NCBI GenBank assembly: GCA_018712345.1
Contig: DVHG01000019.1
Span: forward strand, 55,233-119,232
Length of the DNA: 64,000 bases
Source: Candidatus Onthovicinus excrementipullorum
GTDB taxonomy: Bacteria; Bacillota; Clostridia; Oscillospirales; Acutalibacteraceae
Reading direction: 5' to 3'
Below the pieces are notes generated by a model. It was given only the letters and a program-made list of their open reading frames with translations, made no database searches and was not told the origin of the DNA. The stretch's first letter is position 1; each line of letters opens with the position of its first letter. Positions 16,650-25,025 of the stretch are shown in pieces. The translations under genes were made by a program, and so were the position numbers.

Positions 16650-17809
16650 TACAGCTCCTCATCATCCTCAATGGCGATATCCAGCATCGCCTTTGAGGCG
16701 GACTTGGTGGGTGCAGCCTTGGATTTGGCGGCCTTTTCCGGCTTTTTGTCCGCCATCTCAGACTGGACGATGGACTGTTTGATCTGCTCCGTATCGGCCG
16801 CCTTGGCAGTATTCTGCGCCTTGGCGTTTGCGCGGATTTTTTCCTCAATTTCTGCGGCTAATTCCTTATTCTCCGCAAAGAGCTTTTTAACATTCTCACG
16901 TCCCTGGCCAAGCCGGTTTCCATTATAAGAGAACCATGCGCCGCTCTTCTCAATAATCTTCTCCTTGACACCGATATCCAGCAGTTCACCCTCGTGGGAG
17001 ATGCCCTTGCCGTACATGATGTCAAACTCCGCCTCTTTAAAAGGCGGGGCCACCTTATTCTTCACGATCTTGACCTTGGTCCGGGAACCGATAAATTCAT
17101 TTCCGGACTCCCCGGCCACCTTCAACTGCTCCAGCTTGCGGACATCCATGCGGATGGAGGCGTAAAACTTGAGCGCGCGCCCGCCGGTGGTGACCTCCGG
17201 ATTGCCGTAAACCACGCCGACCTTTTCACGCAGCTGGTTGATGAAGATAATCAGGCAGTTGGACTTGGCAATCGCACCCGCCAGCTTGCGCAGCGCCTGG
17301 GACATCAGACGCGCGTGCAGGCCCACGTGGGAATCACCCATATCGCCGTCAATTTCCGCACGCGGGACAAGCGCCGCGACCGAGTCAATGACAAGGATAT
17401 CAATCGCACCGGAGCGCGTGAGCGCCTCCGCGATCTCAAGCGCCTGCTCGCCGTTGTCCGGCTGGGAGACGAGCAGGGAGTCTACATCGACCCCCAGATT
17501 GGCAGCATAGACCGGGTCCAGCGCATGCTCCGCATCGATAAATGCGGCCTCACCGCCCGCCTTCTGAGCCTCCGCGATGGCGTGGAGTGCCAGCGTTGTC
17601 TTACCGGAGGACTCCGGCCCGTAGATCTCCACGATCCTCCCCTTCGGGAGGCCGCCGATCCCCGTCGCCAAATCAAGCGCCAGCGACCCGGTGGGGATCG
17701 CGTCCACGTTCAGCGCATTGCTCTGACCCAGGCGCATGATTGCCCCCTTGCCAAACTGCTTTTCAATCTGGCTCAAAGCCGTCTCCAATGCCTTTTTCTT
17801 ATCCGCCAT
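16649..17809 (-). CDS. recA: Recombinase RecA
   Basis: DNA strand-exchange ATPase (386 residues) for homologous recombination and SOS induction. Walker [10 protein letters not shown] is near residue 64, Walker [13 protein letters not shown] near 138, the L2 loop is [22 protein letters not shown] near 205 and [15 protein letters not shown] is near 250. After the core, the C-terminal tail (about 330-386) is long, lysine- and alanine-rich and ends acidic (EDDEEL). An open frame extends upstream, but the ATG at 17809 behind GGGGG gives the family start [12 protein letters not shown]. Confidence 0.97.
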   Translation of the reverse strand: MADKKKALETALSQIEKQFGKGAIMRLGQSNALNVDAIPTGSLALDLATGIGGLPKGRIVEIYGPESSGKTTLALHAIAEAQKAGGEAAFIDAEHALDPVYAANLGVDVDSLLVSQPDNGEQALEIAEALTRSGAIDILVIDSVAALVPRAEIDGDMGDSHVGLHARLMSQALRKLAGAIAKSNCLIIFINQLREKVGVVYGNPEVTTGGRALKFYASIRMDVRKLEQLKVAGESGNEFIGSRTKVKIVKNKVAPPFKEAEFDIMYGKGISHEGELLDIGVKEKIIEKSGAWFSYNGNRLGQGRENVKKLFAENKELAAEIEEKIRANAKAQNTAKAADTEQIKQSIVQSEMADKKPEKAAKSKAAPTKSASKAMLDIAIEDDEEL

Positions 17810-17842
17810 AATTGTTTCCCCCAAAACGCCGGAACAGGTCCG

Positions 17843-17897
17843 GTACAAATGTTCTTGATTTCCTGAAAATTATACTATATCCCCTGATAAAATGCAA
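17843..17897 (-). promoter_or_regulatory. recA promoter with LexA-box-like site
   Basis: TATAAT (17869-17874) is 17 bases from TTGCAT (17892-17897) on the minus strand. Just downstream, GAACATTTGTAC (17843-17854) matches the Gram-positive SOS pattern GAAC-N4-GTTC with one change, so LexA repression is likely but inferred. Confidence 0.55.
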
Positions 17898-17967
17898 GTG
17901 TCCGTGGCATGGAAGAGCCATAATTCTCCCAAAAGCGGGAGATAAGACGAAAAAACAAAAAAAGCTC

Positions 17968-17996
17968 TTGCAATTATGGCGCAAATCTGATAATAT
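17968..17996 (+). promoter_or_regulatory. rpmB promoter
   Basis: TTGCAA (17968-17973), 17 bases, TAATAT (17991-17996), about 45 bases before the rpmB start. Confidence 0.5.
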
Positions 17997-18042
17997 ATTT
18001 TAGGTTAACGCTTATGTTTCACTTTGAAGGAGGTGCTGACAC

Positions 18043-18231
18043 ATGGCAAAATGCGAGTATTGCGGCAAGGATGTGTCTTTCGGAATAAAGGTTTCACATT
18101 CCCACAGGCGCTCTAACAGGACCTGGAAGCCGAACGTCAAACGCGTCAAGGCGGTCGTCAACGGTTCTCCGCGCAGGGTCTATGCCTGCACCCGCTGCCT
18201 TCGTTCAGGGAAGGTTACGCGCGCTGTCTGA
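18043..18231 (+). CDS. rpmB: 50S ribosomal protein L28
   Basis: A 62-residue ribosomal protein of the zinc-binding type: CEYCGK at residues 4-9 and CTRCLRSG near 49 form the metal site; the HSHRRSNRTWKPN block is diagnostic. AAGGAGGTG precedes the ATG. Monocistronic, with its own promoter and terminator, divergent from recA. Confidence 0.96.
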   Translation: MAKCEYCGKDVSFGIKVSHSHRRSNRTWKPNVKRVKAVVNGSPRRVYACTRCLRSGKVTRAV

Positions 18232-18260
18232 TTTCTCAACAGCAACAAACAAGTCAAGTA

Positions 18261-18294
18261 AAGCGGAACGTTTCACACGTTCCGCTTTTGCTTT
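18261..18294 (+). terminator. rpmB terminator
   Basis: AAGCGGAACGT-TTCAC-ACGTTCCGCTT, an 11-base perfect stem (18261-18287), runs into TTGCTTT. Confidence 0.85.
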
Positions 18295-18315
18295 ATCAAA
18301 ACACACGCCCCTCGG

Positions 18316-18987
18316 TCACAGGACATATACGCCGGAACTGAGGACGGCGAACTCCTTCTTCGCGCTGCGGAAATAGCGGTAGACGGGTTCCGCAAAGCGG
18401 CGGTGATCCCGCACGGCATAGGTCTCCAAGTTCACGCTGCGCACATTGCATCCCCGCTCATTGCACACAAAAAGAAAGCTCTCTGACCGCGAGAGCGACA
18501 CCGGCCGCTCGAAGGTGTTCGACGTGCTTGAGCCGATCCTGAACACCACGCGGCACAGGCGGGGCGAATATTTAATAACCGAGTTCCCGTTTGGGACAAC
18601 ACTCCAAAATCCATCCCCGTCCGGGGCGATCGAGCGCGCAAAATGATCGTGATAGGTCAGCTCAGACGTAGTGGTGAGTTCTCCGCTGCGGGTAAAAAAT
18701 CCCAGCTCTCCGCCGGGATAGATCACGGCGCTGCCGCTCTTGCCAAGCAGGGCTGACTCACAGGAAACGAGGTCGGAGAGCTGGCGGCAGACCTGCTCAT
18801 ATGCCGGGCCGAATTTGCACATAAAGTAGGCCTTTTTTGACACGTTAAAAAAGGCCATTGACTCCGCCTCAAAGGCACGGAAGACGATAGAGTTCTGCTT
18901 TTTAAACCCGTTTTCCCGGGCAATATATAAAAAACCGTCCGGATAGGGAATGATATCCAGCGGGACTGATTCCATAATGCGTTTCAT
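18316..18987 (-). CDS. Conserved-looking protein of unknown function
   Basis: A 223-residue soluble protein that I do not recognise. It is rich in short beta-like segments separated by turns (DGFLYIARENGF, SGSAVIYPGGELGFFTRSGEL, FWSVVPNGNSVIKYSP, FLFVCNERGCNVRSVNLET, EFAVLSSGVYVL), suggesting a small beta-propeller or repeated beta sheet. No signal peptide or membrane helix. GGGGAG lies seven bases before the ATG, and a good promoter stands upstream, so it is likely expressed on its own. Confidence 0.55.
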   Translation of the reverse strand: MKRIMESVPLDIIPYPDGFLYIARENGFKKQNSIVFRAFEAESMAFFNVSKKAYFMCKFGPAYEQVCRQLSDLVSCESALLGKSGSAVIYPGGELGFFTRSGELTTTSELTYHDHFARSIAPDGDGFWSVVPNGNSVIKYSPRLCRVVFRIGSSTSNTFERPVSLSRSESFLFVCNERGCNVRSVNLETYAVRDHRRFAEPVYRYFRSAKKEFAVLSSGVYVL

Positions 18988-19095
18988 GCAAAAGCTCCCC
19001 AGTATTCAGATTTTTCGCCCCAAAATGGCCATATCATAAAGGAAAGGGAACGGCGTTCCCCTGATCGTGTTTAAATAAAAGATAAATTCGATAAT

Positions 19096-19124
19096 ATTTT
19101 ACTTTATTTTCACCCTCAGGTCAA
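19096..19124 (-). promoter_or_regulatory. Promoter of the unknown gene at 18316-18987
   Basis: TTGACC (19119-19124), 17 bases, TAAAAT (19096-19101) on the minus strand, with a leader of about 100 bases to the start codon. Confidence 0.65.
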
Positions 19125-19204
19125 CAAATGGCACAAATTTTTTCCATGGAAATTTTTATCAAAATGAAAAGGTGCGGAAAATCTGAAAAACGGGCATAAT
19201 TTTA

Positions 19205-19233
19205 TTGACAAGCGGAAGATTTTGTTATATCAT
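19205..19233 (+). promoter_or_regulatory. tRNA-Lys promoter
   Basis: TTGACA (19205-19210), 17 bases, TATCAT (19228-19233), about 35 bases upstream of the tRNA. Confidence 0.75.
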
Positions 19234-19267
19234 ATTTAGGCGCTGTAAATCGCATAAAGAGAATCAC

Positions 19268-19343
19268 GATCCATTAGCTCAGTTGGCAGAGCACTTGACT
19301 TTTAATCAAGGTGTCCGGAGTTCGAATCTCCGATGGATCACCA
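19268..19343 (+). tRNA. tRNA-Lys (anticodon UUU)
   Basis: A 76-base cloverleaf with encoded CCA. The acceptor arms GATCCAT/ATGGATC pair fully. The anticodon stem CTTGA/TCAAG closes the loop CTTTTAA with TTT at the anticodon, and the T-arm reads GGAGTTCGAATCTCC. Its 3' end appears to be the prophage attachment site; the gene stays intact after integration. Confidence 0.97.
19334..19343 (+). other. Candidate attL core (3' end of tRNA-Lys)
   Basis: TGGATCACCA, the last ten bases of tRNA-Lys with its discriminator and CCA, recurs at 55876-55885 near the 3' end of the integrase gene. The wider flanks also resemble each other (TTCGAATC here, TTAGAATC there). It marks the left prophage junction. 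Confidence 0.7.
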
Positions 19344-19405
19344 TAACGCGCGAATACGAACCCTTTATAATGTGTGGAACGGTATTTGTGCAAACAAGAA
19401 AGTAT

Positions 19406-19434
19406 CCCCTGCTGTAATAGCAGGGGGCTTTTTT
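19406..19434 (+). terminator. Terminator at the left prophage end
   Basis: CCCCTGCT-GTAAT-AGCAGGGG followed by GCTTTTTT. The loop holds a TAA that is in frame with the integrase if the phage ends are joined. It would thus be the integrase terminator in the excised circle; in the lysogen it ends the tRNA-Lys transcript. Confidence 0.85.
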
Positions 19435-19557
19435 GACTTTTGGCAACAAAAAAGCCGGAGCCCCATTCGGAGCCCCAGCCATACGACTATATGATCAATA
19501 GTATATTTTGCACAAAAACCACTTTGACACTTTGTTTATATTTTTGTTTACCACCTA

Positions 19558-19586
19558 TTGACGTATACGCTATTTTGTGGTATAAT
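19558..19586 (+). promoter_or_regulatory. Promoter of the prophage cargo block
   Basis: TTGACG (19558-19563), 17 bases, TATAAT (19581-19586), 31 bases before the ParB-like gene. It should fire in the lysogen, independent of the lytic operons. Confidence 0.75.
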
Positions 19587-19617
19587 ATTGATGTAATCCG
19601 AAGGGAGGACAAGAGAA

Positions 19618-19973
19618 TGCGATATGTTGATATTAAATACATGAATCCTATTAACCAGACTGACCCGGTGCGCGTCGCCCAGCTCAAAGAAAGTATGAAG
19701 GAAAAAGGGTTTGTTGGTTGTCCGATCTTAATATTCAACGATACGCTGTTGACTGGCTCCCACCGGATTGAAGCGCTTCGGCAGCTTGCGGAAGAAGACG
19801 ATCGAGTTCTTTTTTGGGACGTTGCCGAGGACGTGACGGATATCGTCAACCGGGCATACGATCGCCGGATCGAAAAAGAAGGTTGGGCACCCGATCTGGA
19901 TTACGGAAATATCGGCTGGCTCCTTGAAGGATCTTGGGTTGAACAGTACAAAGATGAAATTGATGAATGGTAA
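19618..19973 (+). CDS. ParB/sulfiredoxin-fold protein
   Basis: 118 residues with the ParB/Srx-fold pattern: an N-terminal parameter strand (VDIKYMNPINQTDPVRVAQLKESMKEKGFVGCPIL) and then TGSHRIEALRQL, where G-x-HR is the nucleotide-contacting box of the fold. The acidic C-terminal half (EDVTDIVNRAYDRRIEKEGWAPDLDY) is unlike chromosomal ParB, and the HTH domain is missing, so a role in partition is unlikely. Short stand-alone members occur on phages and plasmids with NTP-binding or nuclease-like roles. GGGAGG lies upstream of the ATG at 19618. Confidence 0.65.
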
Positions 19974-19999
19974 AACACTCAGATAAGGAGGTTTTGATA

Positions 20000-20254
20000 A
20001 TGACAATTAACGTAAATGGGAAACTGAAAGAACTGGAATGCAGGGTTTGGGATCAAAGCCGGACTGGCTATGGCGAAGACGCCGCCCCGGATATGCTTGA
20101 CGCTGTTCGTTTTGAACGCGATCCGGAAGGGAATGTTTTGATGACAGAAGAAGACTACGAAGCAGCGGTCGATTATTTGAAAGAGTGCGCAGAGGAAGAC
20201 AATAGTGCGCGAGACGAAGACGATCCGAATAAAACGGTCGTTTTCTTTGATTAG
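20000..20254 (+). CDS. Small acidic protein, unknown
   Basis: An 84-residue, strongly acidic protein (ends SARDEDDPNKTVVFFD) that I do not recognise. AAGGAGG is eight bases before the ATG at 20000; an in-frame ATG at 19967 sits upstream of that site and is rejected. It lies 26 bases after the ParB-like gene in the same small plus-strand operon. Its charge would suit a nucleic-acid mimic or a partner for a basic neighbour, but that is speculation. Confidence 0.55.
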   Translation: MTINVNGKLKELECRVWDQSRTGYGEDAAPDMLDAVRFERDPEGNVLMTEEDYEAAVDYLKECAEEDNSARDEDDPNKTVVFFD

Positions 20255-20273
20255 CAGGTTTGGAGGTGGTATT

Positions 20274-21002
20274 TTGAGACAGATTAAGTGCCGAAATTGC
20301 GGAACAATCTTTCTGACTGATAAGCAAGAAAGCTCACTGTGTCCGGAATGTGTGAAGGAAATCCGAAAAAAGGCCGTATACCGTGAACATAATTGTATAG
20401 ACTGTGGCCGCCAATTTATGGGCTATCCAAAATCGAAACGTTGCCCGGAATGCCAGGCGAAAATTAATCGTGAACGCAACAAAAAATATAAAAAGAACGG
20501 CCCTGAAAGAAAACTTGGCGGCGAAGATTTTTGCCAGAATTGCGGGAAACCTTACATCGTCAACAGTGGCCGTCAAAAATATTGCCCCGAATGTGCCGAA
20601 ATAGTTGTCCGTGAAACTCTAAATAAAGGCAAGCGTGAATGGATAAAAGAACACAGAGATCCCGAAAAGAGACGAGAAAATCAAAAGGAGCGTAGGGTCT
20701 GTGTTGTATGCGGGAAAAACTTTTCTTCGCCCTTACCTACTATCACGTGCAGTCCTGAATGCGCAAAAGAGCAAAAGCGCCGCAAACAGGCAATAGCCGA
20801 TGTCAAACGCGGCAGGCTTAACCCTGCGCGGATCCTCTCCAAAATGCCCCACCCCAATCCTCAATCCGGTATACGGGGGATCACCTGGCACCAGGGTAAA
20901 TGGCAACTGCAAATCAAAGGCAAATATATCGGGATTTACAATACAATCGACGAGGCCGCAGCCGTCAAAAAATCTATGGAGGAGAAACAGCATGAAGATT
21001 GA
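20274..21002 (+). CDS. Zinc-ribbon protein with C-terminal AP2-like DNA-binding domain
   Basis: 242 residues starting at TTG (20274), five bases after GGAGGTGG. Four or five CxxC-type knuckles follow each other: CRNCGTIF/CPECVKE, CIDCGRQF/CPECQAK, CQNCGKPY/CPECAEI, CVVCGKNF/CSPECAKE. The C-terminus (SGIRGITWHQGKWQLQIKGKYIGIYNTIDEAA, about 195-230) matches the three-strand AP2/ERF fold found in phage HNH endonucleases and plant regulators. No HNH motif is visible, so it may be a DNA-binding protein or a nuclease remnant. It overlaps the next gene by 11 bases. Confidence 0.65.
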   Translation: MRQIKCRNCGTIFLTDKQESSLCPECVKEIRKKAVYREHNCIDCGRQFMGYPKSKRCPECQAKINRERNKKYKKNGPERKLGGEDFCQNCGKPYIVNSGRQKYCPECAEIVVRETLNKGKREWIKEHRDPEKRRENQKERRVCVVCGKNFSSPLPTITCSPECAKEQKRRKQAIADVKRGRLNPARILSKMPHPNPQSGIRGITWHQGKWQLQIKGKYIGIYNTIDEAAAVKKSMEEKQHED

Positions 21003-21366
21003 TTATCGTAATTTTTACACGCTTTGGGGTGAGGCACTTGAATCCACTGATCGGGAGCGATATATATCAGAATGGACTACCAGCGAGATCTTCTATTCAA
21101 ATCCTGAGCAGCCCGGCCCGGATATGCTGGAGGTTGCCGATACGCTCGACAATATATGGATAACCGCGCACATGGAATTTGTAGAGTTCCGGCAGCAGGC
21201 CGGACTGACACAGGTGGATTTTGCAAAGCTCCTGTGTGTTCCACGTCGCACGCTAGAAAACTGGGAAAGCCGCAACCGCGGATCATGTCCCTCTTATTTC
21301 CAGCTGATGATTGCCAAGATGCTGGATATCTTAAAAGTCGAGATTGAGTATCCAAGTAAACGCTGA
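20992..21366 (+). CDS. HTH (XRE-like) protein
   Basis: 124 residues. The C-terminal half carries an XRE-type helix-turn-helix (FVEFRQQAGLTQVDFAKLLCVPRRTLENWES, about 60-92), as in HigA or phage regulators. The N-terminal 55 residues (DYRNFYTLWGEALESTDRERYISEWTTSEIF) form an extra helical domain. The ATG at 20992 follows GGAGGAG. It is the last gene of the cargo operon and is closed by a strong terminator. It may regulate the block or act as an antitoxin; no toxin partner was identified. Confidence 0.65.
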   Translation: MKIDYRNFYTLWGEALESTDRERYISEWTTSEIFYSNPEQPGPDMLEVADTLDNIWITAHMEFVEFRQQAGLTQVDFAKLLCVPRRTLENWESRNRGSCPSYFQLMIAKMLDILKVEIEYPSKR

Positions 21367-21369
21367 CCG

Positions 21370-21403
21370 TCCCGGAGCTGCACTAAGCAGCTCCGGGATT
21401 TAT
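21370..21403 (+). terminator. Terminator of the cargo operon
   Basis: TCCCGGAGCTGC-ACTAA-GCAGCTCCGGGA, a 12-base perfect stem (21370-21398), then TTTATC. Confidence 0.85.
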
Positions 21404-21493
21404 CATTCAGAGTGCAGAGATATCCGGGGTTCGTGCGATTGTAATGTAACTCATTTTATCCTGCCACGATCTTTTTAGCGCGTTTTAGGGTAA

Positions 21494-21530
21494 CAAAAAA
21501 GCCGGGACCATCCCGCAGGACAGCCCCGGC
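21494..21530 (-). terminator. Terminator of the phage late operon
   Basis: On the minus strand GCCGGG...CCCGGC with an inner TCC/GGA stem is followed by TTTTTTG. A second small hairpin of G5/C5 lies just before it (21550-21566). It ends transcription after the holin. Confidence 0.75.
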
Positions 21531-21578
21531 ACACGCAGACAAGATATATAGGGGGCTTCTGCCCCCCCCTTTCTTTTT

Positions 21579-21845
21579 TTACTTCTCCTCGCCGTCAGCG
21601 CGCGGCTTATCGTATGTAAGCGCTTGGGCACTGTCGGACAGGCCCTTGGTCGTCGGATCGCTGATAATGCCGATCGACGCCGGGATCATCAGGATCAGCG
21701 TGGCTACGTTGAGCACCTGATCAGCGGTAACACTCAGCTCTACCCCGCACATGGGAATAATGGTGAACACTGCCGCCACCACGGCGGAGATCACACCCAT
21801 CCAGAACGGGCCGCTATGCAATCTTGCTTTCCAGTTGACTTTCAT
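21579..21845 (-). CDS. Phage holin, phi-LC3 type
   Basis: 88 residues with the phi-LC3 holin signature: the opening VNWKARLHSGPFWMGVISAV and GIISDPTTKGLSDSAQALTYDKP near the end. Two membrane helices, about 15-32 and 43-62. It forms lesions that let the endolysin reach the wall. It is the last gene of the late operon. Confidence 0.92.
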   Translation of the reverse strand: MKVNWKARLHSGPFWMGVISAVVAAVFTIIPMCGVELSVTADQVLNVATLILMIPASIGIISDPTTKGLSDSAQALTYDKPRADGEEK

Positions 21846-22181
21846 TTAGACATTCTCCTTTCGGTTGATCGGGCTCGTAGGGAGCCGCTTAATATCCTCA
21901 TAGGCTGTGAGGCCGGTACCATTGCCCCCCAGCGCTGCATAAGGCTCATAGATATGCCGGATATTGCGCTTGTCATCCAGCGGACAATACCCCTGTGCCA
22001 TGTAATAGGCGTGGGCAGAGTACAGACGATCATGCAGGATTGCCTTGACGCCCTCACGGACCGCCTCGTCCTCCTGCTGCTGCCGCCTGATGCTCCGGCG
22101 CATCGCCCCGCAGGTTGCGGGGACTACCACCCCCACAACCGCGGTGATCAGGATTTGCACAATAGGCCAGATGTACTCCAT
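21846..22181 (-). CDS. Small membrane protein of the lysis cassette
   Basis: 111 residues. One N-terminal hydrophobic segment (IVQILITAVVGVVVPATCG, about 7-25) is followed by a charged helix (RRSIRRQQQEDEAVREGVKAILHDRLYSAHAYY) and GYCPLDDKRNIRHIYEPYAALGGNGTG. Proteins of this plan recur beside holins in Firmicute phages and are thought to be holin partners or antiholins. It ends one base before the holin starts and begins three bases after the endolysin. Confidence 0.6.
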   Translation of the reverse strand: MEYIWPIVQILITAVVGVVVPATCGAMRRSIRRQQQEDEAVREGVKAILHDRLYSAHAYYMAQGYCPLDDKRNIRHIYEPYAALGGNGTGLTAYEDIKRLPTSPINRKENV

Positions 22182-22183
22182 GA

Positions 22184-23290
22184 CTAAGCTGCCAGCGCCT
22201 CCCTCGTCTTCGGCCCAACGATGCCGTCTACGGTCAGGCCGCTCGCCCGCTGGAAGCGCTCCACCGCCGCCTTGGTGCTCGTACCATACTTGCCATCAAT
22301 CCCAGTGCTGCCGATGTTGTATCCCCGGCGCTTGAGCTCGTACTGCACCCAGCGGATTCCGTCGCCCCAGTCGCCCAGATAGATGTTCTGCGTCGGCTTG
22401 CGGTACGGGTTGACCGCCTTTACGATCTGACCCTTGAGCGCCTTGCGGGTGTCGGGGCCTACGATGCCATCCACACTCAGGCCGTAGTCCCGCTGCAGCT
22501 GCTTGACGGACGATTCACAGGTGTTGCCGTACTTGCCGTCGATGCCGTAGCTGCCCAGCGAATACCCGAGCCCCTGCAGCTTCTCCTGCACCCACTTGAC
22601 ATCGTCGCCCGTGGTGTAGTTGACAATGTTACGCGTCGGCTCCGGGTAAGAGGGCGCGGCTGGAGTGGCAGATGTGCCGTTGAGCCCCGCCTCCCGGATG
22701 ATGGCCACATAGTCCTTGTAGGCGATATCCCGGTCAACCCGGCCGGCGATCCCGTCCACGCTCCCGCTGGATGTGTACTGCCACATGCCATACGGATGCT
22801 CATAGGTCGCCCCGGCATCGCGCCACTGCGCCAGCCAGATATCAAACCGCTTGATCCGGTCATAGTCCAGACGGTTGCGCAGCCAGTCGAGGCTCGAGTA
22901 GAGCGTCGCAAAGTACCCGGCCTTTTCGATCTCCTCCAAAAATGCCACGGCAATATCCGTGATCACATCTTTTCCGAGGTCGCGCTGGGAGGGATCTTCG
23001 ATGTCAAACGCCACGGGGTATTCAAAGGATTTGCCCCTGATCGTCTCCAGACATGCTGCGGCCTCCTTTTTGGCCCCGTCCACATCCTTGGCGTAGGAAT
23101 ACCAGTACGTCCCAACGGGGATCCCCACGCTTTTTGCGCCCGCGTAGTGGCTTTCGAACATGCTGTCCTTCTGGCTGAGCTCCCGCCCGTAGCCCGCTCG
23201 GACCATGGCAAATTCCACGCCCGCCGCCTTTACCTTTGCCCAGTCCACACTGGTCTGGGCGTACGAAATGTCAATGCCTCTTTTTTCCAT
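22184..23290 (-). CDS. Endolysin: GH25 muramidase with two peptidoglycan-binding domains
   Basis: 368 residues. The N-terminal GH25 (Chalaropsis-type) lysozyme domain runs from KRGIDISYAQTSVDWAKVK to about 190, with catalytic acids in GIDIS and AFDIEDP. Two PG_binding_1 repeats follow, each with DGKYG and VDGIVGP-TR (about 220-290 and 300-368). It cuts the glycan backbone at lysis. The ATG at 23290 has GGAGGAG six bases upstream; one at 23314 has no site. No signal peptide, so release depends on the holin. Confidence 0.93.
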   Translation of the reverse strand: MEKRGIDISYAQTSVDWAKVKAAGVEFAMVRAGYGRELSQKDSMFESHYAGAKSVGIPVGTYWYSYAKDVDGAKKEAAACLETIRGKSFEYPVAFDIEDPSQRDLGKDVITDIAVAFLEEIEKAGYFATLYSSLDWLRNRLDYDRIKRFDIWLAQWRDAGATYEHPYGMWQYTSSGSVDGIAGRVDRDIAYKDYVAIIREAGLNGTSATPAAPSYPEPTRNIVNYTTGDDVKWVQEKLQGLGYSLGSYGIDGKYGNTCESSVKQLQRDYGLSVDGIVGPDTRKALKGQIVKAVNPYRKPTQNIYLGDWGDGIRWVQYELKRRGYNIGSTGIDGKYGTSTKAAVERFQRASGLTVDGIVGPKTREALAA

Positions 23291-23303
23291 AATGTTCTCC
23301 TCC

Positions 23304-25025
23304 TTATGATCCATAATCTTGCTTCATGATATATATCAGACGCCAGGTGGTATAACTCGTAGATATCCCCCCGACACGCCCGTAAAAACTCGTCCCGTTG
23401 TAACTGAGATTGACTTGATCCGTAGACGCACCAGCGTTGTTGGAGCCCACCTCCAGCGGCGTTTCTTGAATTGGGGAATAGTATTCCGAGTTACCTATTA
23501 TGGATATTTCCAATTGATCCTTGGATGTGATCCATCCGTCCGGGATCTGTTTGAATCTGCCGGCAATACTGAGAATGCGGCCGTATTGGTAGGCACTTAT
23601 CAATTCCACGTAAGACGCCAGCGATCCGCTGACCTTAAACAGGGGCTTAAGGTTAAGCAGCACCGGATTATAGGCCGGTCCCTGCGGGCCTGTATCGCCT
23701 TTGTCACCCTTGTCACCCTTGTCGCCTTTATCGCCCTTGTCCCCCTTCAAGCCGCCGAAGTCAAAAGCGATCGTCCCATTGCTGACCGTCGCCGTCGCGG
23801 ACGGGGTGCCGACATTGTTATCTACCGTCACAGTCGCTTTTGTGATGGTCTGATCCTTGAGCGCGTTGATCTCCCCCTGCGCGGTATCCATCTCGCCCTC
23901 AAGTTGTGTGATGCTCTGCTGCATCTGTGGGACGTTGAGCCCGTCGATTGTGCTGTTGACGGTGTCCATCTCGTCCTCCAAAGTATCCACCCGCACGGCC
24001 AGATCTCCGACATCTGTCCCCTCGACTGCCTCCGCCGCCTTGTTGGCTCGGTCGGCCGCAGCGTTGGCCGAGGCTGCCGCTGTATTGGCGGACCCTGCGG
24101 CGGTATTTGCAGCGGATGCAGCGCTTTGAGCGGCCTGCGCCTGGGCCTGTGCCTGACTGGCCGCGCTCTCAGCTGCTCCCGCTTGTGTCTGCGCAGCCTG
24201 CGCGGCCTGCATCGCACTCGTGGCGGCGGTGTTTGCGGCATTTGCGGCCGTATCAGCCAGCCCCGCTTTGGTGTTTGCAAGCTGCGCCGCAGTGTCAGCG
24301 AGAGACGCCTTGGAGTTTGCGTTATCCGCGGCTGTATCAGCCCGGCTGGCTGCAGTGTTGGCCGCGCTGACTGCCGCCGCACTATCCGTCTGCCGCTGCT
24401 GTTCGGCGGACTTCCGGGCGCTCTCCTGTGAGACGCGCGTTGATTCCGCGCTCACACGCCCCTGCTCAGCCTTTACGCGGGCCGCCTCGGCGGTCTCAAG
24501 ATCACCCTTGAGCTGGTCCATCTCGCTTATCTTGGACGTCGCAGAGGACGCCGCGCTGTTGGCTGCATCGGTCGCCGTCTCACAGGCCTCCACGGCCGGC
24601 TCCACGCGATCAAGCGCATCCTGCAACGCGCCAAACTCGTCCGTGCTCTCGATTGTACCGTCCGGGACAGCTTGCTCCGTGATATCAGCAAAAAACAAAA
24701 AGGAGGACAACAGCGCGCCTCCCTCTGTAATCTCGATATCTGCCCGTGCAAGTCCGGCCGCCGTGAGCATCTGCCCCTCCAGCGTGACGTGCACCTTGCC
24801 GTCTGTGGACTGCGGCAGGTTGTTGTACACCGCCTTGCCGTCCGGCTTGAGCAGCCGGAGCCGCAGCGCGGCACTTGACGGTACCTCCCATGCGACGCCG
24901 GACGATCGCAGGGCGATGATAATCTCACGCGACTGATCGTCTCCCTGCTTGGCCGAGACTGTCACCTCTCCGGGCGGCTGCCTCCGGTCAAGGTCAATAT
25001 TAAGTTTTGCTATTAACTGTTCCAT
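23304..25025 (-). CDS. BppU-like baseplate/receptor-binding fibre with collagen repeat
   Basis: 573 residues. The N-terminal 130 residues resemble the BppU baseplate upper protein (KLNIDLDRRQ, GVAWEVPSSAALRLRLLKPDGKAVYNNLP). Residues 140-335 are an alanine-rich coiled coil with repeating ANTA/ADTA heptads. A short collagen-like GDKGDKGD run near 435-450 leads into a roughly 110-residue C-terminal tip without recognised homology, likely the trimeric host-binding head. It overlaps the previous tail protein by 26 bases. The tip is the place to look for host range. Confidence 0.8.
   Translation of the reverse strand: MEQLIAKLNIDLDRRQPPGEVTVSAKQGDDQSREIIIALRSSGVAWEVPSSAALRLRLLKPDGKAVYNNLPQSTDGKVHVTLEGQMLTAAGLARADIEITEGGALLSSFLFFADITEQAVPDGTIESTDEFGALQDALDRVEPAVEACETATDAANSAASSATSKISEMDQLKGDLETAEAARVKAEQGRVSAESTRVSQESARKSAEQQRQTDSAAAVSAANTAASRADTAADNANSKASLADTAAQLANTKAGLADTAANAANTAATSAMQAAQAAQTQAGAAESAASQAQAQAQAAQSAASAANTAAGSANTAAASANAAADRANKAAEAVEGTDVGDLAVRVDTLEDEMDTVNSTIDGLNVPQMQQSITQLEGEMDTAQGEINALKDQTITKATVTVDNNVGTPSATATVSNGTIAFDFGGLKGDKGDKGDKGDKGDKGDTGPQGPAYNPVLLNLKPLFKVSGSLASYVELISAYQYGRILSIAGRFKQIPDGWITSKDQLEISIIGNSEYYSPIQETPLEVGSNNAGASTDQVNLSYNGTSFYGRVGGISTSYTTWRLIYIMKQDYGS

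Noticed and set aside
18001..18300. Prophage or island extending left of tRNA-Lys
   Set aside because: rpmB and its signals are standard host features, and codon use and base composition match the host; nothing mobile was seen before 19344.
19440..19480. GGAGCCCC direct repeat at the left prophage end as terminator or att
   Set aside because: The two copies are direct, not inverted, so no stable hairpin forms; no matching copy was seen at the right end.
23319..24431. 370-residue Arg/Cys-rich plus-strand frame
   Set aside because: Antisense of the alanine-rich coiled-coil region of the fibre gene.
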